Assembly: GCA_002359185.1 (NCBI GenBank)
Contig: DEML01000009.1
Coordinates: forward strand, 221,674 to 285,673
Length of the DNA: 64,000 bases
Reading direction: 5' to 3'
Origin: Planctomycetaceae bacterium UBA2671
Lineage (GTDB): Bacteria > Planctomycetota > Planctomycetia > Planctomycetales > Planctomycetaceae
Shown here: positions 48,118 through 56,985 of the stretch, piece by piece
Numbering within the stretch: position 1 is the first letter of the stretch
Layout of the letters: the number at the start of each line of letters is the position of its first letter
Notes under the pieces: generated by a model
Databases searched by the model: none
The model's input: only the letters and a program-made list of their open reading frames with translations
What the model was told of the DNA's origin: nothing
Made by a program: the position numbers and the translations under genes

Positions 48118-48942
48118 TCACTCTGTGTCGATTTGAGAAACATCGCCAATTTCAACTTTAGACACTTCATCCAATAGCCGAGGTCGATTTACCAGAGAAA
48201 CCAACACAAAGCTGAGTAGCATTAACAGATACCAGGCGATCAATTTCGTAATCGGAACCATCTGCCAGCCACCATTTTGGTTGGGATAGATCCAGATATT
48301 GCTGTAAGTGGCGATGTTCTCCGCGAACCAGATAAACAGCGACACGAGAAAGAAGCCAAGTAACAGCGGCATTTTGCGGTAGACCTGATCGATTTTGAAA
48401 TAGAGCCTCGTCCAACCGAATGTCAGAATGGAGGCGATGATTAACGGGTTTCGTAAATCGTACCAGAAGTGGTGTGTGAAAAAGTTGATGTAGATGACCG
48501 TGACGAGCAATATCGGCCAGATCATCGGCGGATAATAGCTGAAGCGAAACTCAAAGATTCTCCAGATGCGCGCGATGTAACTCCCCACAGCCGAGTACAT
48601 GAAGCCAGCAAAAAACGGCACATTGTAAATCCCGGCGACAAACTCACCAGGATATACCCAGGCTCCAATCGATTCCGAAGTCTTAAACACTTCCATCCCT
48701 GTAGCCACGATATGAAAGATGGCAATCACACTCGCTTCCCGCCAGGTTTCCAGCTTGAAAATCAGCAGGATCATTTGAAAAGCGATGGCGCAAATCAAAA
48801 GAAAATCGTAACGATAAATGACCTCTCCGATGGGATACCAGACTTTCGTCAGCAGGATCCAGAACAGCAGATAGCCACCGAACAGACACGCCCATGCTTC
48901 TTTGAGCCCGAAGATCCAAAACTCACGAAGGAAGGTTTTCAA
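48118..48942 (-). CDS. DUF817 family membrane protein
   Basis: A 274-residue integral membrane protein of the DUF817 family. It has seven or eight hydrophobic segments and conserved features such as [13 protein letters not shown] at the start, [21 protein letters not shown] and [18 protein letters not shown] in the middle and [14 protein letters not shown] near the end, where two WxYP segments repeat. The role is unknown. Its C-terminus is soluble and acidic. The gene converges on the 47528 gene and lies 28 bases after the next gene upstream. Confidence 0.88.
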   Translation of the reverse strand: MKTFLREFWIFGLKEAWACLFGGYLLFWILLTKVWYPIGEVIYRYDFLLICAIAFQMILLIFKLETWREASVIAIFHIVATGMEVFKTSESIGAWVYPGEFVAGIYNVPFFAGFMYSAVGSYIARIWRIFEFRFSYYPPMIWPILLVTVIYINFFTHHFWYDLRNPLIIASILTFGWTRLYFKIDQVYRKMPLLLGFFLVSLFIWFAENIATYSNIWIYPNQNGGWQMVPITKLIAWYLLMLLSFVLVSLVNRPRLLDEVSKVEIGDVSQIDTE

Positions 48943-48970
48943 TATCGCACAACGTGATGATTAAAGAATT

Positions 48971-49984
48971 TTATTTCGATAATTCTAAAGAAACGATATC
49001 TCGTGGTGCTTTCACTCCGAATCTTGGCTCACGTCTTGCATTTTCAATCCAGAATCTATCTGGCCCCTGAAATCTTTCAATTACGACTCTATGCCACTTC
49101 GGCATTTCACGAAATCGCTCAGCAGCAATTGCTTCAGCCAAAACTTCTTCTGCTCTTTCGAGTTTCCCTAAACGTCGATATGCAATGGCTAACCAATATC
49201 TTGAAGCTGGATCAAAATGCCTATTATCAATTTTGTCATAAGCTATTGACAATCTTAAAAAACGACTGGCTTCCAGGGAATCACCGCTGTTTATAAGCAT
49301 CAAAGCACCATTGGACGCTAATACTGATGCTGTTTTATAACGTGTTTCAGGAGTAATCAAATATTCCAGTTCAGAAACTCTCCGAGACACCCCTTCGATA
49401 TCCCTACTTAGTTTTTGATCTTCTTGTATTCTATTGTAAGTTTCGTTTTTAAGCTCTAATTGAGTCTTATTGACTTCAATCTCAAGCTCATTTATTGCAA
49501 TATCGAATTCCCTACGCAATTCATCATGTTTTGATTGCAAGTATTGTAAAAATTTACGGTTCTCTTCAACTCCTTGACTATTACGGAATATTAATGATCG
49601 ATTCTTTTCGATCTCTAATTCGTGACGGGCAGTTGTTGCTTCCAACTCAGTTATTTTGTCGATCACTTTTGCTAAATGATACTCAAATTCTTTAACCGTA
49701 ATGCGTTCGTTAATTTGATCTTCTAGCCAAATGAGCATCTTTTCATGTTCACCACTTACCGCCCTGATTTCTTTAATTCGTTTTTTAATTTCTGTTACGT
49801 CTGCATCTTTAGTGTCATCGGCAAAAAACAATTGAGATAACCCATATAAATCCGCTAAAAATAATACACAGTTTAAACCTGTTTTCAGATTTCGTATTGA
49901 ATCTCCAAATGTTAATGAATTACTTGAACCATTAGAAATTGTGATTGCTAAAGCAACAGCACTTACCATTATAATTTTGTACAT
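48971..49984 (-). CDS. Exported coiled-coil/TPR-like protein, AT-rich
   Basis: A 337-residue protein with a signal-like N-terminus (VSAVALAITISNG) and a short hydrophobic part to about 55. Residues about 65-215 are highly charged with heptad-like spacing (KKRIKEIRAVSGEHEKMLIWLE, KITELEATTARHELEIEKNR), so a long coiled coil is likely. The last 120 residues look like two TPR units (ASRFLRLSIAYDKI, YWLAIAYRRLGKLERAEEVLAEA). No family is recognised. Its base composition is visibly more AT-rich than the neighbours, notably in 49400-49980, which suggests a different origin. It is upstream of the DUF817 gene on the same strand. Confidence 0.68.
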   Translation of the reverse strand: MYKIIMVSAVALAITISNGSSNSLTFGDSIRNLKTGLNCVLFLADLYGLSQLFFADDTKDADVTEIKKRIKEIRAVSGEHEKMLIWLEDQINERITVKEFEYHLAKVIDKITELEATTARHELEIEKNRSLIFRNSQGVEENRKFLQYLQSKHDELRREFDIAINELEIEVNKTQLELKNETYNRIQEDQKLSRDIEGVSRRVSELEYLITPETRYKTASVLASNGALMLINSGDSLEASRFLRLSIAYDKIDNRHFDPASRYWLAIAYRRLGKLERAEEVLAEAIAAERFREMPKWHRVVIERFQGPDRFWIENARREPRFGVKAPRDIVSLELSK

Positions 49985-50112
49985 TGAATGCCCCGTTTAT
50001 GCATATCAAAAAGAAACATCCATGAAAAAACATTTCCGAGCTTACACACTAAAATAACAACTTGTCCACTACTGACAAGCATTTAATCTTAGAAATCAAT
50101 TTACTTCTACAA

Positions 50113-51312
50113 TTACCGACGAGCCTTCTCATACTTCATCGGCAGCCAGGCTCCATTCTCTTTGCTGCTGGCGACGCACTGCTGAATGAAATACATCCCC
50201 TCTGCTCCGTCGTAGACGTTTGGATAAATTGTATCTTTTTTCTCGAAGTCTTTGCCTTCTGCTCGCAAGACCATCGCGTCGTATGCGAAGCGGTAAACAT
50301 TCGCAAACGCTTCAAAGAAGGCTTCGGGATGTCCGGAAGGAAGTCGGCAGGAAGAAGCAGCGAGTGGAGTCATGAAAGGTGCGTTTGGATCGCGGGTGAA
50401 AATCTTATGAGGCTGTCCATTTTCGCGGACGATCATCTCATTCGGATTTTCCTGTCTCCACTGCAGCGCCTTCTTGGTTCCATCGACTTCAATGAACAAA
50501 TCATTTTCGCGACCATGAGAAATCTGCGAAGCAGTCACAGTCATCAAGCCACCGTTTTCCATGCGGATGACCGCATGACCATAATCATCCAAGGCACGAC
50601 CTTCGACCATCGATTTCAAATGGCAGGAAACTTCTTCCGGGAATAAGCCGGTCATGTAGCGACCCAGGTTATAGGCATGAGTTCCGATATCACCAAAGGC
50701 GCCTGCTGCTCCTGATTTTGAAGGATCCGTTCGCCAGGCGGCTTGTTTCTGATCGGAATCTTCCAGTTTGGTTCGCAACCAGCCCTGAATGTAGTTGGAA
50801 CGAATTGCCTGAATCTCCCCCAGTTCACCGGAGAGAATCATTTCTCGAGCCTGCCTGACAAGTGGATAGCCAGTGTAATTATGCGAGACGGCAAACACCG
50901 CACCCGATTTTTCCACCGCTGCCACCATTTCTTCTGCCTGAGCAAAATCGAAGGTCATTGGTTTATCGCAAATCACATTGATCCCCGCTTCCAAAGCACA
51001 CTTGGCAATTGGGAAGTGGGTATGGTTCGGAGTCGCCACACTAACAAAATCAATCCGTTCGCCTTCGGGTAATTTCATTTCCTTTTCGACCATCTCTTCG
51101 TAGCTGCCGTAGGCGCGTTCTTCGGAGATGTCGTAAGCGGGAGCAGAGGCTTTTGCTTTTTCCGGATTCGAAGACAAAGCCCCGGCTACCAGTGCGGCTC
51201 GATTATCGAGCACCGCAGCTGTGGCGTGCACGCGGCCAATAAATGATCCCTGGCCTCCGCCACACAGAGCCATCCGAAGTTTACGATTGAGCGAGCCGTT
51301 TGTAGTTTCCAT
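50113..51312 (-). CDS. Gfo/Idh/MocA family NAD(P)-dependent oxidoreductase
   Basis: A 399-residue enzyme when started at ATG 51312, which has GAGG six bases upstream; the frame extends to 51351 without a site. The N-terminal Rossmann motif is ALCGGGQGSFIGRVHA. The catalytic lysine motif reads ICDKPMTFD, and the second active-site motif is FGDIGTHAYNLGRYMTG, with the His and Asp of the family. Members oxidise or reduce sugars and their derivatives; the substrate is unknown. The end includes YPNVYDGAEGMYFIQQCVASS, common in planctomycete sugar-utilisation members. It stands alone. Confidence 0.9.
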   Translation of the reverse strand: METTNGSLNRKLRMALCGGGQGSFIGRVHATAAVLDNRAALVAGALSSNPEKAKASAPAYDISEERAYGSYEEMVEKEMKLPEGERIDFVSVATPNHTHFPIAKCALEAGINVICDKPMTFDFAQAEEMVAAVEKSGAVFAVSHNYTGYPLVRQAREMILSGELGEIQAIRSNYIQGWLRTKLEDSDQKQAAWRTDPSKSGAAGAFGDIGTHAYNLGRYMTGLFPEEVSCHLKSMVEGRALDDYGHAVIRMENGGLMTVTASQISHGRENDLFIEVDGTKKALQWRQENPNEMIVRENGQPHKIFTRDPNAPFMTPLAASSCRLPSGHPEAFFEAFANVYRFAYDAMVLRAEGKDFEKKDTIYPNVYDGAEGMYFIQQCVASSKENGAWLPMKYEKARR

Positions 51313-51738
51313 GATGTCCTCGTTGATGAAGTTTAAGAACGCTTGAAACACTCAAAATCAAATCTTTTACAAAGTCATTGAAATAAGGGTGGCGGGGGCG
51401 CTCTCGAAGAGAAGCACCCGAATCGTTGGATTTTCGGGGGCTTCCGCTAATTCGGAGCGCCCCCGCCACCCCAAATTGACTTATTGTTGAGCATGTTTTC
51501 TCTGGCGTTCAAAGTCACGTGGTTAGTCAACTTGGGCAGATTGATGTCCCAAGTGAAACGATTGGTGAATTCAGGCAGAATATCTTTGATTGGATGGGAT
51601 CACAACCGTTGAAAAGCCTGAGGAGGGTCAAAGAAGACTGGCGAGAGTGATTTCGATCCCTTAAACTAACGATGAGCACTCGCTCGACACAATCACATCA
51701 ACATTGCGGGAAGATGACATCTTCGGAGGAATGATCAA
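51313..51738. other. Intergenic region with perfect GC-rich palindrome
   Basis: A divergent gap of 426 bases between the oxidoreductase and the 51739 gene. It is dominated by the 17-bp perfect inverted repeat at 51387-51471. Bases 51480-51700 show no recognised RNA gene. The ribosome site of the next gene (GGAGGA, 51725-51730) closes the region. Confidence 0.45.
51387..51471. repeat. GC-rich palindrome (family 2), perfect 17-bp arms
   Basis: GGGTGGCGGGGGCGCTC at 51387-51403 is perfectly repeated inverted as GAGCGCCCCCGCCACCC at 51455-51471, 51 bases apart. The interior has GGGGGCTTCCG, matching the interior of the 37566 element. Confidence 0.85.
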
Positions 51739-52242
51739 ATGGGAAAATCAGAATCGTCACGTATGGCCTGGTTTGTTTGTGGAGTGATGGGAGGTCTGAT
51801 GATCTCTTACTTCTGGCCAAGCGAAGTCGCGATGGCCAATACCGACCGTGACAGCGACGCCAAGTTTGCAATTGTGACCGTCCCTGTCGGACTGACAGCA
51901 GGCGATGCCGTCTTCGTGCTCGACTTCCTCACCGGTCGACTTTACGGAGCCAGTATTAATCCCCAGACAGCAAAGTTCACTCAAGGTTACATGCATAATG
52001 TTCTGCCGGACTTCGGCTTGTCACCCGATGTCCGACCTCGCTTTGTCATGACATCCGGAGCTTTAAACATTTCCGTGCAAGGCAGCAGAAAACAGCCTGC
52101 GACGGGCGGGGTTTATATTGCCGAGTTAAACAGTGGTCGCGTGCTGGCTTACGCGTTTCCGTTTTCACTCTCTCCTCGCGCTTCCAATCCAGAACCACTG
52201 ACGATTGTGGATGGCTTCCAGTTCCGACAAACTGTTGAGTAA
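51739..52242 (+). CDS. Membrane-anchored or exported protein of unknown function
   Basis: A 167-residue protein. The ATG has GGAGGA eight bases upstream. An N-terminal hydrophobic helix (about 9-26, MAWFVCGVMGGLMISYFW) is followed by a short linker and a beta-rich domain: KFAIVTVPVGLTAGDAVFVLDFLTG, RLYGASINPQTAKF, and GGVYIAELNSGRVLAYAFPF. The repeated V-x-V-L-D-x-x-T-G and AELNSGRVLAY strands look like propeller or lipocalin-like blades. No family is recognised; similar short proteins are common in planctomycetes as far as I recall. A terminator follows. Confidence 0.68.
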   Translation: MGKSESSRMAWFVCGVMGGLMISYFWPSEVAMANTDRDSDAKFAIVTVPVGLTAGDAVFVLDFLTGRLYGASINPQTAKFTQGYMHNVLPDFGLSPDVRPRFVMTSGALNISVQGSRKQPATGGVYIAELNSGRVLAYAFPFSLSPRASNPEPLTIVDGFQFRQTVE

Positions 52243-52265
52243 CAGAGAATTTAGATCATCATGTT

Positions 52266-52300
52266 AAAAAAAGGACAGACCTCTCGTCTGTCCTTTTTAT
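52266..52300. terminator. Bidirectional rho-independent terminator
   Basis: AAAAAGGACAGAC (52268-52280) pairs perfectly with GTCTGTCCTTTTT (52286-52298) around a 5-base loop. It is between the convergent 51739 gene and the THUMP-like methyltransferase gene. Confidence 0.93.
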
Positions 52301-52310
52301 TTCATTCAAT

Positions 52311-53513
52311 TCATTGCCTATTTGTCAGTCGCGAACAGACAATGACTTTTGATTTTCCACCGACTCGTGCGAAAATCAACGTGATCGCTTTTGTTCCGTT
52401 TAATGGAAGTGACTTTCTCAATTTTTCGATATCGATCCGCAAATGGCGGCATTTGATTTCGACTTCCCCCACATCCAGTTTCCGGAGAAACTTTCGAAGA
52501 TGCGTTTCATTTCGTGTCAGAGTTTCAATGACCTGAAAGCCGGAGAGAAACGGAGAATCGATTCGTTCTGCGGATGTCAGATACTCCTCGGCATCATCTA
52601 GTCGAGCGACTCCAAGTTGTTCGGAAAGCTGATTGATCATCCCCGCCCGTACAACCGCAGGATCGGGATCGTAAACAAAGTTGCTAACTTCGGAAAATTC
52701 TGGAAATGCTTCCAGAGGATCCCCCACAAGACTTTCCCCCGAAGGCAAAACTGTTGCCCGCCATAGTCCCTCATCGGCCAGTTCTCCACACCAGATGACG
52801 GCTTGCTTACACTCTCCCTGCCAGCTGATCAATTCGGTTTCACAATCGGGGAATTTTCCGCCAAAGTTACTGGCGGGACTAAGTTTGATCGCCCCTGCTC
52901 TGCACTCTTGAGCCATTCTCTGGAGCACTTCTAAAGGTGGTTGAATGTTTTCCAAGCGACGATTCCGCTTACCCTGAGAATCCCGCTGATCGGGATCGAT
53001 GTGGATCACTTTGCCGCTGACATCCAACCCATTGACATCCTGTTGCTGAAAACTGATCTGAGAATTTCGTTCGTAAACTTCAGCATTCCATTGAGCCAGT
53101 TGCAGCATGATCGGATCCAGATCATAAGTGACAACCGGTGCGATTTTAGAAAGTGCAATTGCGTCTGCTCCCACGCCGGTACACAAATCGTGAATCGTAT
53201 CAATTCCCTTAAGCCGGGACTGGAATCGATTCGCCTTATACTCAGCCAGTGCTTCACTTGATGTTTGTTCGAGCGATTGCCGCGTGAACCACATGCGATC
53301 TGCTCTTGATAATTTCTCGCCAGCACGCTGTCGCAGTTCATGCAAGTCGAGTCCAAGTCGTACTAAGTCTGCAGGATATAACTCCCTCAACTGCTGTTGG
53401 CGTTGCAGTGCACTTCCACTGGCCGATTCGATATCTGCGAACAATTCCGGAGTCTGTTCCAATTGCTGCCAGAGTTGAATTTGTTTTGTCGTTTGTGAGT
53501 TTTCAGTTGTCAT
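52311..53513 (-). CDS. THUMP-like domain class I SAM methyltransferase
   Basis: A 400-residue protein. The methyltransferase core has motif I in HDLCTGVGADAIALSK (about 109-124), the acidic YDLDP strand, and a DPDQR motif that resembles DPPxR-type rRNA methylases (HIDPDQRDSQGKRNRR). The C-terminal 90 residues form the THUMP-like domain seen in this family (FLSGFQVIETLTRNETHLRKFL, IEIKCRHLRIDIEKLRK-type strands). A role in RNA methylation is likely but the target is not known. It overlaps the end of addA by 11 bases on the same strand, so addB, addA and this gene form one operon. Confidence 0.88.
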   Translation of the reverse strand: MTTENSQTTKQIQLWQQLEQTPELFADIESASGSALQRQQQLRELYPADLVRLGLDLHELRQRAGEKLSRADRMWFTRQSLEQTSSEALAEYKANRFQSRLKGIDTIHDLCTGVGADAIALSKIAPVVTYDLDPIMLQLAQWNAEVYERNSQISFQQQDVNGLDVSGKVIHIDPDQRDSQGKRNRRLENIQPPLEVLQRMAQECRAGAIKLSPASNFGGKFPDCETELISWQGECKQAVIWCGELADEGLWRATVLPSGESLVGDPLEAFPEFSEVSNFVYDPDPAVVRAGMINQLSEQLGVARLDDAEEYLTSAERIDSPFLSGFQVIETLTRNETHLRKFLRKLDVGEVEIKCRHLRIDIEKLRKSLPLNGTKAITLIFARVGGKSKVIVCSRLTNRQ

Positions 53514-56500
53514 TGTTGATTGTTTCTAATATCGCCTCATCGATACGACTCCGGAACTGCGAGATAATTTTCTCATTGAGTTCGATTGATACCGTTCGTA
53601 CTTTCTCAGCCAATTGCAAAATGCGAATGGATGCTGGAAGCTGTCCAGTCATACTTTGGATTGCCAATGCATAAAGAGTCATCTGGATTCCAAATTTATC
53701 GAGGACTTCTTCTGTTTTCGCAGGCACCGATCCTGTTTTGTAATCAATGATATGCCAATGGCCAGTTGCATCCTGAAGAAGACAATCGATTGTTCCGGAT
53801 ATGGAGGTAACCTGTGCCTGATCCGGCAATTTCCATTTGAGCAGAAAATCGATTTCTCGATAAAGTTGCTTCGCGGATTGGAGTTCCTGAATGAAGTCAG
53901 CAGTCATTGTGAAATTCATGCGTTCAATTGCTGTGCTTCGAATTGAGTCTGGCAGCGTTTCAGCATATTGTCTGGAGACCGAATCGATTAATTCTTCAGT
54001 TGATTTCGTTTGTTCGAAATCCAATTTCTCCAAAGCCGCATGCAGAATATGACCGAGCAATTCCGAGTCCTGTAAATTCAAGCGGTCCTTTTCATTTGAT
54101 TGCGTAAATAGATTCATATGAGCTTGTGGTTTGCGAAGCTGAACATCCAGAGTTTCAATTTCTGATACGGAATAACGATCTCGAATGACATTTATCGCAG
54201 GCAACGGCAAGGCGATCGCTGGGGGTGGTACCGGTTCAGCAGTATCCAGTTTCTCAACCCAGTCGGAAAGTTTAAGTTTTCGCGGTTGCGATTTTTCCTG
54301 CGTTCGTTCTGGTTTCTTCTGGACGATGTGAATCTGCGGAATGCGATTGAGATCGATGCCGGGTTGCTGAATTTGCCCTGTGAGCGGATCCCTTTTGGGT
54401 AGTCCGGTCGTGAGATCAAATCGTTCATTGAGCAGCGACATCCACGGGCCAGCGATACTTTCATCGGGATGCCAATAGGATGATAGGACGAGATAATCGG
54501 CTGCCCGGGTGGTCGCCACATAAAACAACCGGATTGCCTCAGCTTCATCTTCAATTCGTTCGGCATCCCGATACATCATCATCGCCGGATTGTCCGGCTT
54601 CTCTCCCTTGATGAGTGGTAATGAAAGCAGAGGTCCCAGGCTGTTATCCAGCACGGCTGAGTTTGTGCTGGGACTTCGTTTTCGATTCACATCCGCCACG
54701 AACACGACTGGAAACTCAAGACCTTTGGATTGATGCACCGTCATCAATCGCACCACATTCCCGGTCTCGGCATGAGTGGCCGCCATCTCTTCCTTGGCTT
54801 CTTCGGTGATCGATTCGAGTAATCGGTCGCTGAATTCTGACAGTCCCAACAAGCCGATCTGATCGAACTGGTCGGCCATTGAAAGGAGTTTCTGTAGATT
54901 GGCCACTTTTCGTTCCGGTAGAAACTCCGTCATCAAAGCCGCATCGTAAGCGGTTGCGGAAATCGCATGTCGCAGGAGTAGACCGATGCCAATTCGATTT
55001 TTCAATGCGAGTAAATCCAGCAGGATTGTCCGTGTTCGCTCAACACATCCTTTTTGATCAGGTTCAATCAAATCAAACAGCGACCGTTCCTGTAATCGGT
55101 TCCAGATTCCTGATGAGCCATGTGCAAAGTGAAACAGCGTTTCGTCGGACCAACCAAACAAGGGAGAACGCAGGATGCCGACCAGTGCGACTTCATCGGA
55201 AATATCGTCCAGAAAACGGCACAAGTTAACAAGATCAAAGATTTCCTGCTGAGCAAAGAAGGCTCGACCTCCCACCACGTAGTATTCGATGCCTAACTTT
55301 CGCAATGCATCTTCATAGACTCCCAGATTACTGAAGGCGCGAAATAGAATCGTTACATCTCCTGGACGGATAGGACGCAGGCGGATTTCACCCTCTTCAT
55401 CTTTTTCACGGATGCGGGGAGTCGGATCCTCGAGTAGTTGCTGAATTCTGGCAGCCATCCACTCAGCTTCCAGCTCCCGTTTTTCATCAACGTTTTTTAT
55501 TTCTCGTTGAGGATCATCGGCCCAGAGAAATTCGATTTTCTCTTTTGGGGGATAAATCTTTTCATCAAATGCGGTCAAAGCATCGTATTCATCCGGCATG
55601 GCCGGTTCGAACAGGTAGTTCACAAAGTCGAGAACTCCCTGCTGGCTGCGAAAGTTTTTCGTCAGCGACATCTGTCCGTGATTTGGAATTTCCCCCCGCA
55701 ACTGTCGAAACACAGCAGGGTCGGCTCGTCGAAAGCGATAAATCGATTGCTTCACATCCCCAACAAGAAACAATCCTCCAGTCGTCAACTGCTCACCACA
55801 GATCGCACGGACAATTTCTGTCTGAACGGGATCGGTATCCTGAAATTCATCCAATAGAAGGAAACGGGTGCTTTGCTGCAGGCTTTTGCGAACGGATTCA
55901 TTGTCCTGAATCAGATCTCGCATTGTCAGCAGCAAGTCATCAAAATCGAGTGCAGACTGTTCCAGTTTGCTCTGTCGATAAGCAGCCTCAACACTGATGG
56001 TCAACCGCAGCGCCTGCATCCCCAGTTCCGCAGACATGGCAATCGCCTCGACATCCAACTGCAGCAGCGGAAGAATTTTATCGATCAGATCGCGGAATGC
56101 TTTCAACGATTCTTTCGCAGATTCATAAACGTCTTCACAACTCCAATGCTTTTTTGTTGCTCCCTGAATCATCGAGGCATCGCGGAGTTCCTGCAGATCC
56201 TGAGGATTCAAAGTGTTTGTTCGCTGTAATGTTCCCATATGTTCGAGCAGAATTGCCCGTCGATCCTGCATTTTGGGAGCCGTCGGCTCTTCAGAAAGTA
56301 AAAGCGAATTCAATTCGTTGAGTTCCCTAGATTCCGCCAGTTCCTGCATTTTACGGGGCAGGAATTCTGCTTGATGATATCGCTGCCAGACTTCCGCCAA
56401 CTTTTCGGCATCATTGGCGACCGCAACCGCTTCTCGCAATTGAAATCGTTGTTCAACAAGTGATTGCAGAATTCGTAGCGTCCCTTCGAGGCCAAAACGC

Positions 56501-56979
56501 AGCACGAGATTGGCGGCATCGGGATTGCGTTCTCGCAAGAACGTTTCCAGTTGAGTCTCCACGGTTTCAGCCAGTAGACTCGAAGCGGTTGGGGCATCGA
56601 GCACAGTAAATTCAGGATCGATTCCCAGCTCGGTGGAATATCTGCGAAGCGTCGAAGTGCAGAAAGCGTGAATCGTTTGAATACGAGCCGATTCGAGGTC
56701 GCGCAGAATTTCCTGCCAGGCCGGGACATCGGCTTCTTCACATTGCTGAAGTTCTTCACGAATTCGAGCTCGAATACGATCTCGCATTTCCCGTGCTGCT
56801 CGATCGGTGAAGGTAATCGCCATCAGTCGATCGAGCATTTCACTTGAAGGGTTTCGCAGTAATTCGGTTACGTAACGCTGAGTCAGTACGAAGGTTTTTC
56901 CGCACCCTGCTCCGGCGGCCAATGCGATCGAGACATTGCGGGTTTCAATAGCCGCAGCCTGTTGAGTTGTATAAGGCAT
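53503..56979 (-). CDS. addA: AddA: ATP-dependent helicase/nuclease subunit
   Basis: A 1158-residue UvrD-like helicase with a C-terminal nuclease. Helicase motifs: AAGAGCGKTFVLTQRY (Walker A, 22-29), ITFTDRAAREMRDRI, LLLDEFQDTDPVQ (Walker B), VGDVKQSIYRFRRADP, MTVHQSKGLEFPVVFV and RLFYVATTRAADYLVLS. The RecB-type nuclease has LGHILHAALEKLDFE, SGTIDCLLQD and IIDYKTG (D-Y-K at 1079-1081). AddAB processes double-strand DNA ends and loads RecA. addB ends 7 bases upstream of its start, and the methyltransferase gene overlaps its end. No Chi recognition can be inferred here. Confidence 0.94.
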   Translation of the reverse strand: MPYTTQQAAAIETRNVSIALAAGAGCGKTFVLTQRYVTELLRNPSSEMLDRLMAITFTDRAAREMRDRIRARIREELQQCEEADVPAWQEILRDLESARIQTIHAFCTSTLRRYSTELGIDPEFTVLDAPTASSLLAETVETQLETFLRERNPDAANLVLRFGLEGTLRILQSLVEQRFQLREAVAVANDAEKLAEVWQRYHQAEFLPRKMQELAESRELNELNSLLLSEEPTAPKMQDRRAILLEHMGTLQRTNTLNPQDLQELRDASMIQGATKKHWSCEDVYESAKESLKAFRDLIDKILPLLQLDVEAIAMSAELGMQALRLTISVEAAYRQSKLEQSALDFDDLLLTMRDLIQDNESVRKSLQQSTRFLLLDEFQDTDPVQTEIVRAICGEQLTTGGLFLVGDVKQSIYRFRRADPAVFRQLRGEIPNHGQMSLTKNFRSQQGVLDFVNYLFEPAMPDEYDALTAFDEKIYPPKEKIEFLWADDPQREIKNVDEKRELEAEWMAARIQQLLEDPTPRIREKDEEGEIRLRPIRPGDVTILFRAFSNLGVYEDALRKLGIEYYVVGGRAFFAQQEIFDLVNLCRFLDDISDEVALVGILRSPLFGWSDETLFHFAHGSSGIWNRLQERSLFDLIEPDQKGCVERTRTILLDLLALKNRIGIGLLLRHAISATAYDAALMTEFLPERKVANLQKLLSMADQFDQIGLLGLSEFSDRLLESITEEAKEEMAATHAETGNVVRLMTVHQSKGLEFPVVFVADVNRKRSPSTNSAVLDNSLGPLLSLPLIKGEKPDNPAMMMYRDAERIEDEAEAIRLFYVATTRAADYLVLSSYWHPDESIAGPWMSLLNERFDLTTGLPKRDPLTGQIQQPGIDLNRIPQIHIVQKKPERTQEKSQPRKLKLSDWVEKLDTAEPVPPPAIALPLPAINVIRDRYSVSEIETLDVQLRKPQAHMNLFTQSNEKDRLNLQDSELLGHILHAALEKLDFEQTKSTEELIDSVSRQYAETLPDSIRSTAIERMNFTMTADFIQELQSAKQLYREIDFLLKWKLPDQAQVTSISGTIDCLLQDATGHWHIIDYKTGSVPAKTEEVLDKFGIQMTLYALAIQSMTGQLPASIRILQLAEKVRTVSIELNEKIISQFRSRIDEAILETINNDN

Positions 56980-56985
56980 GCGATG

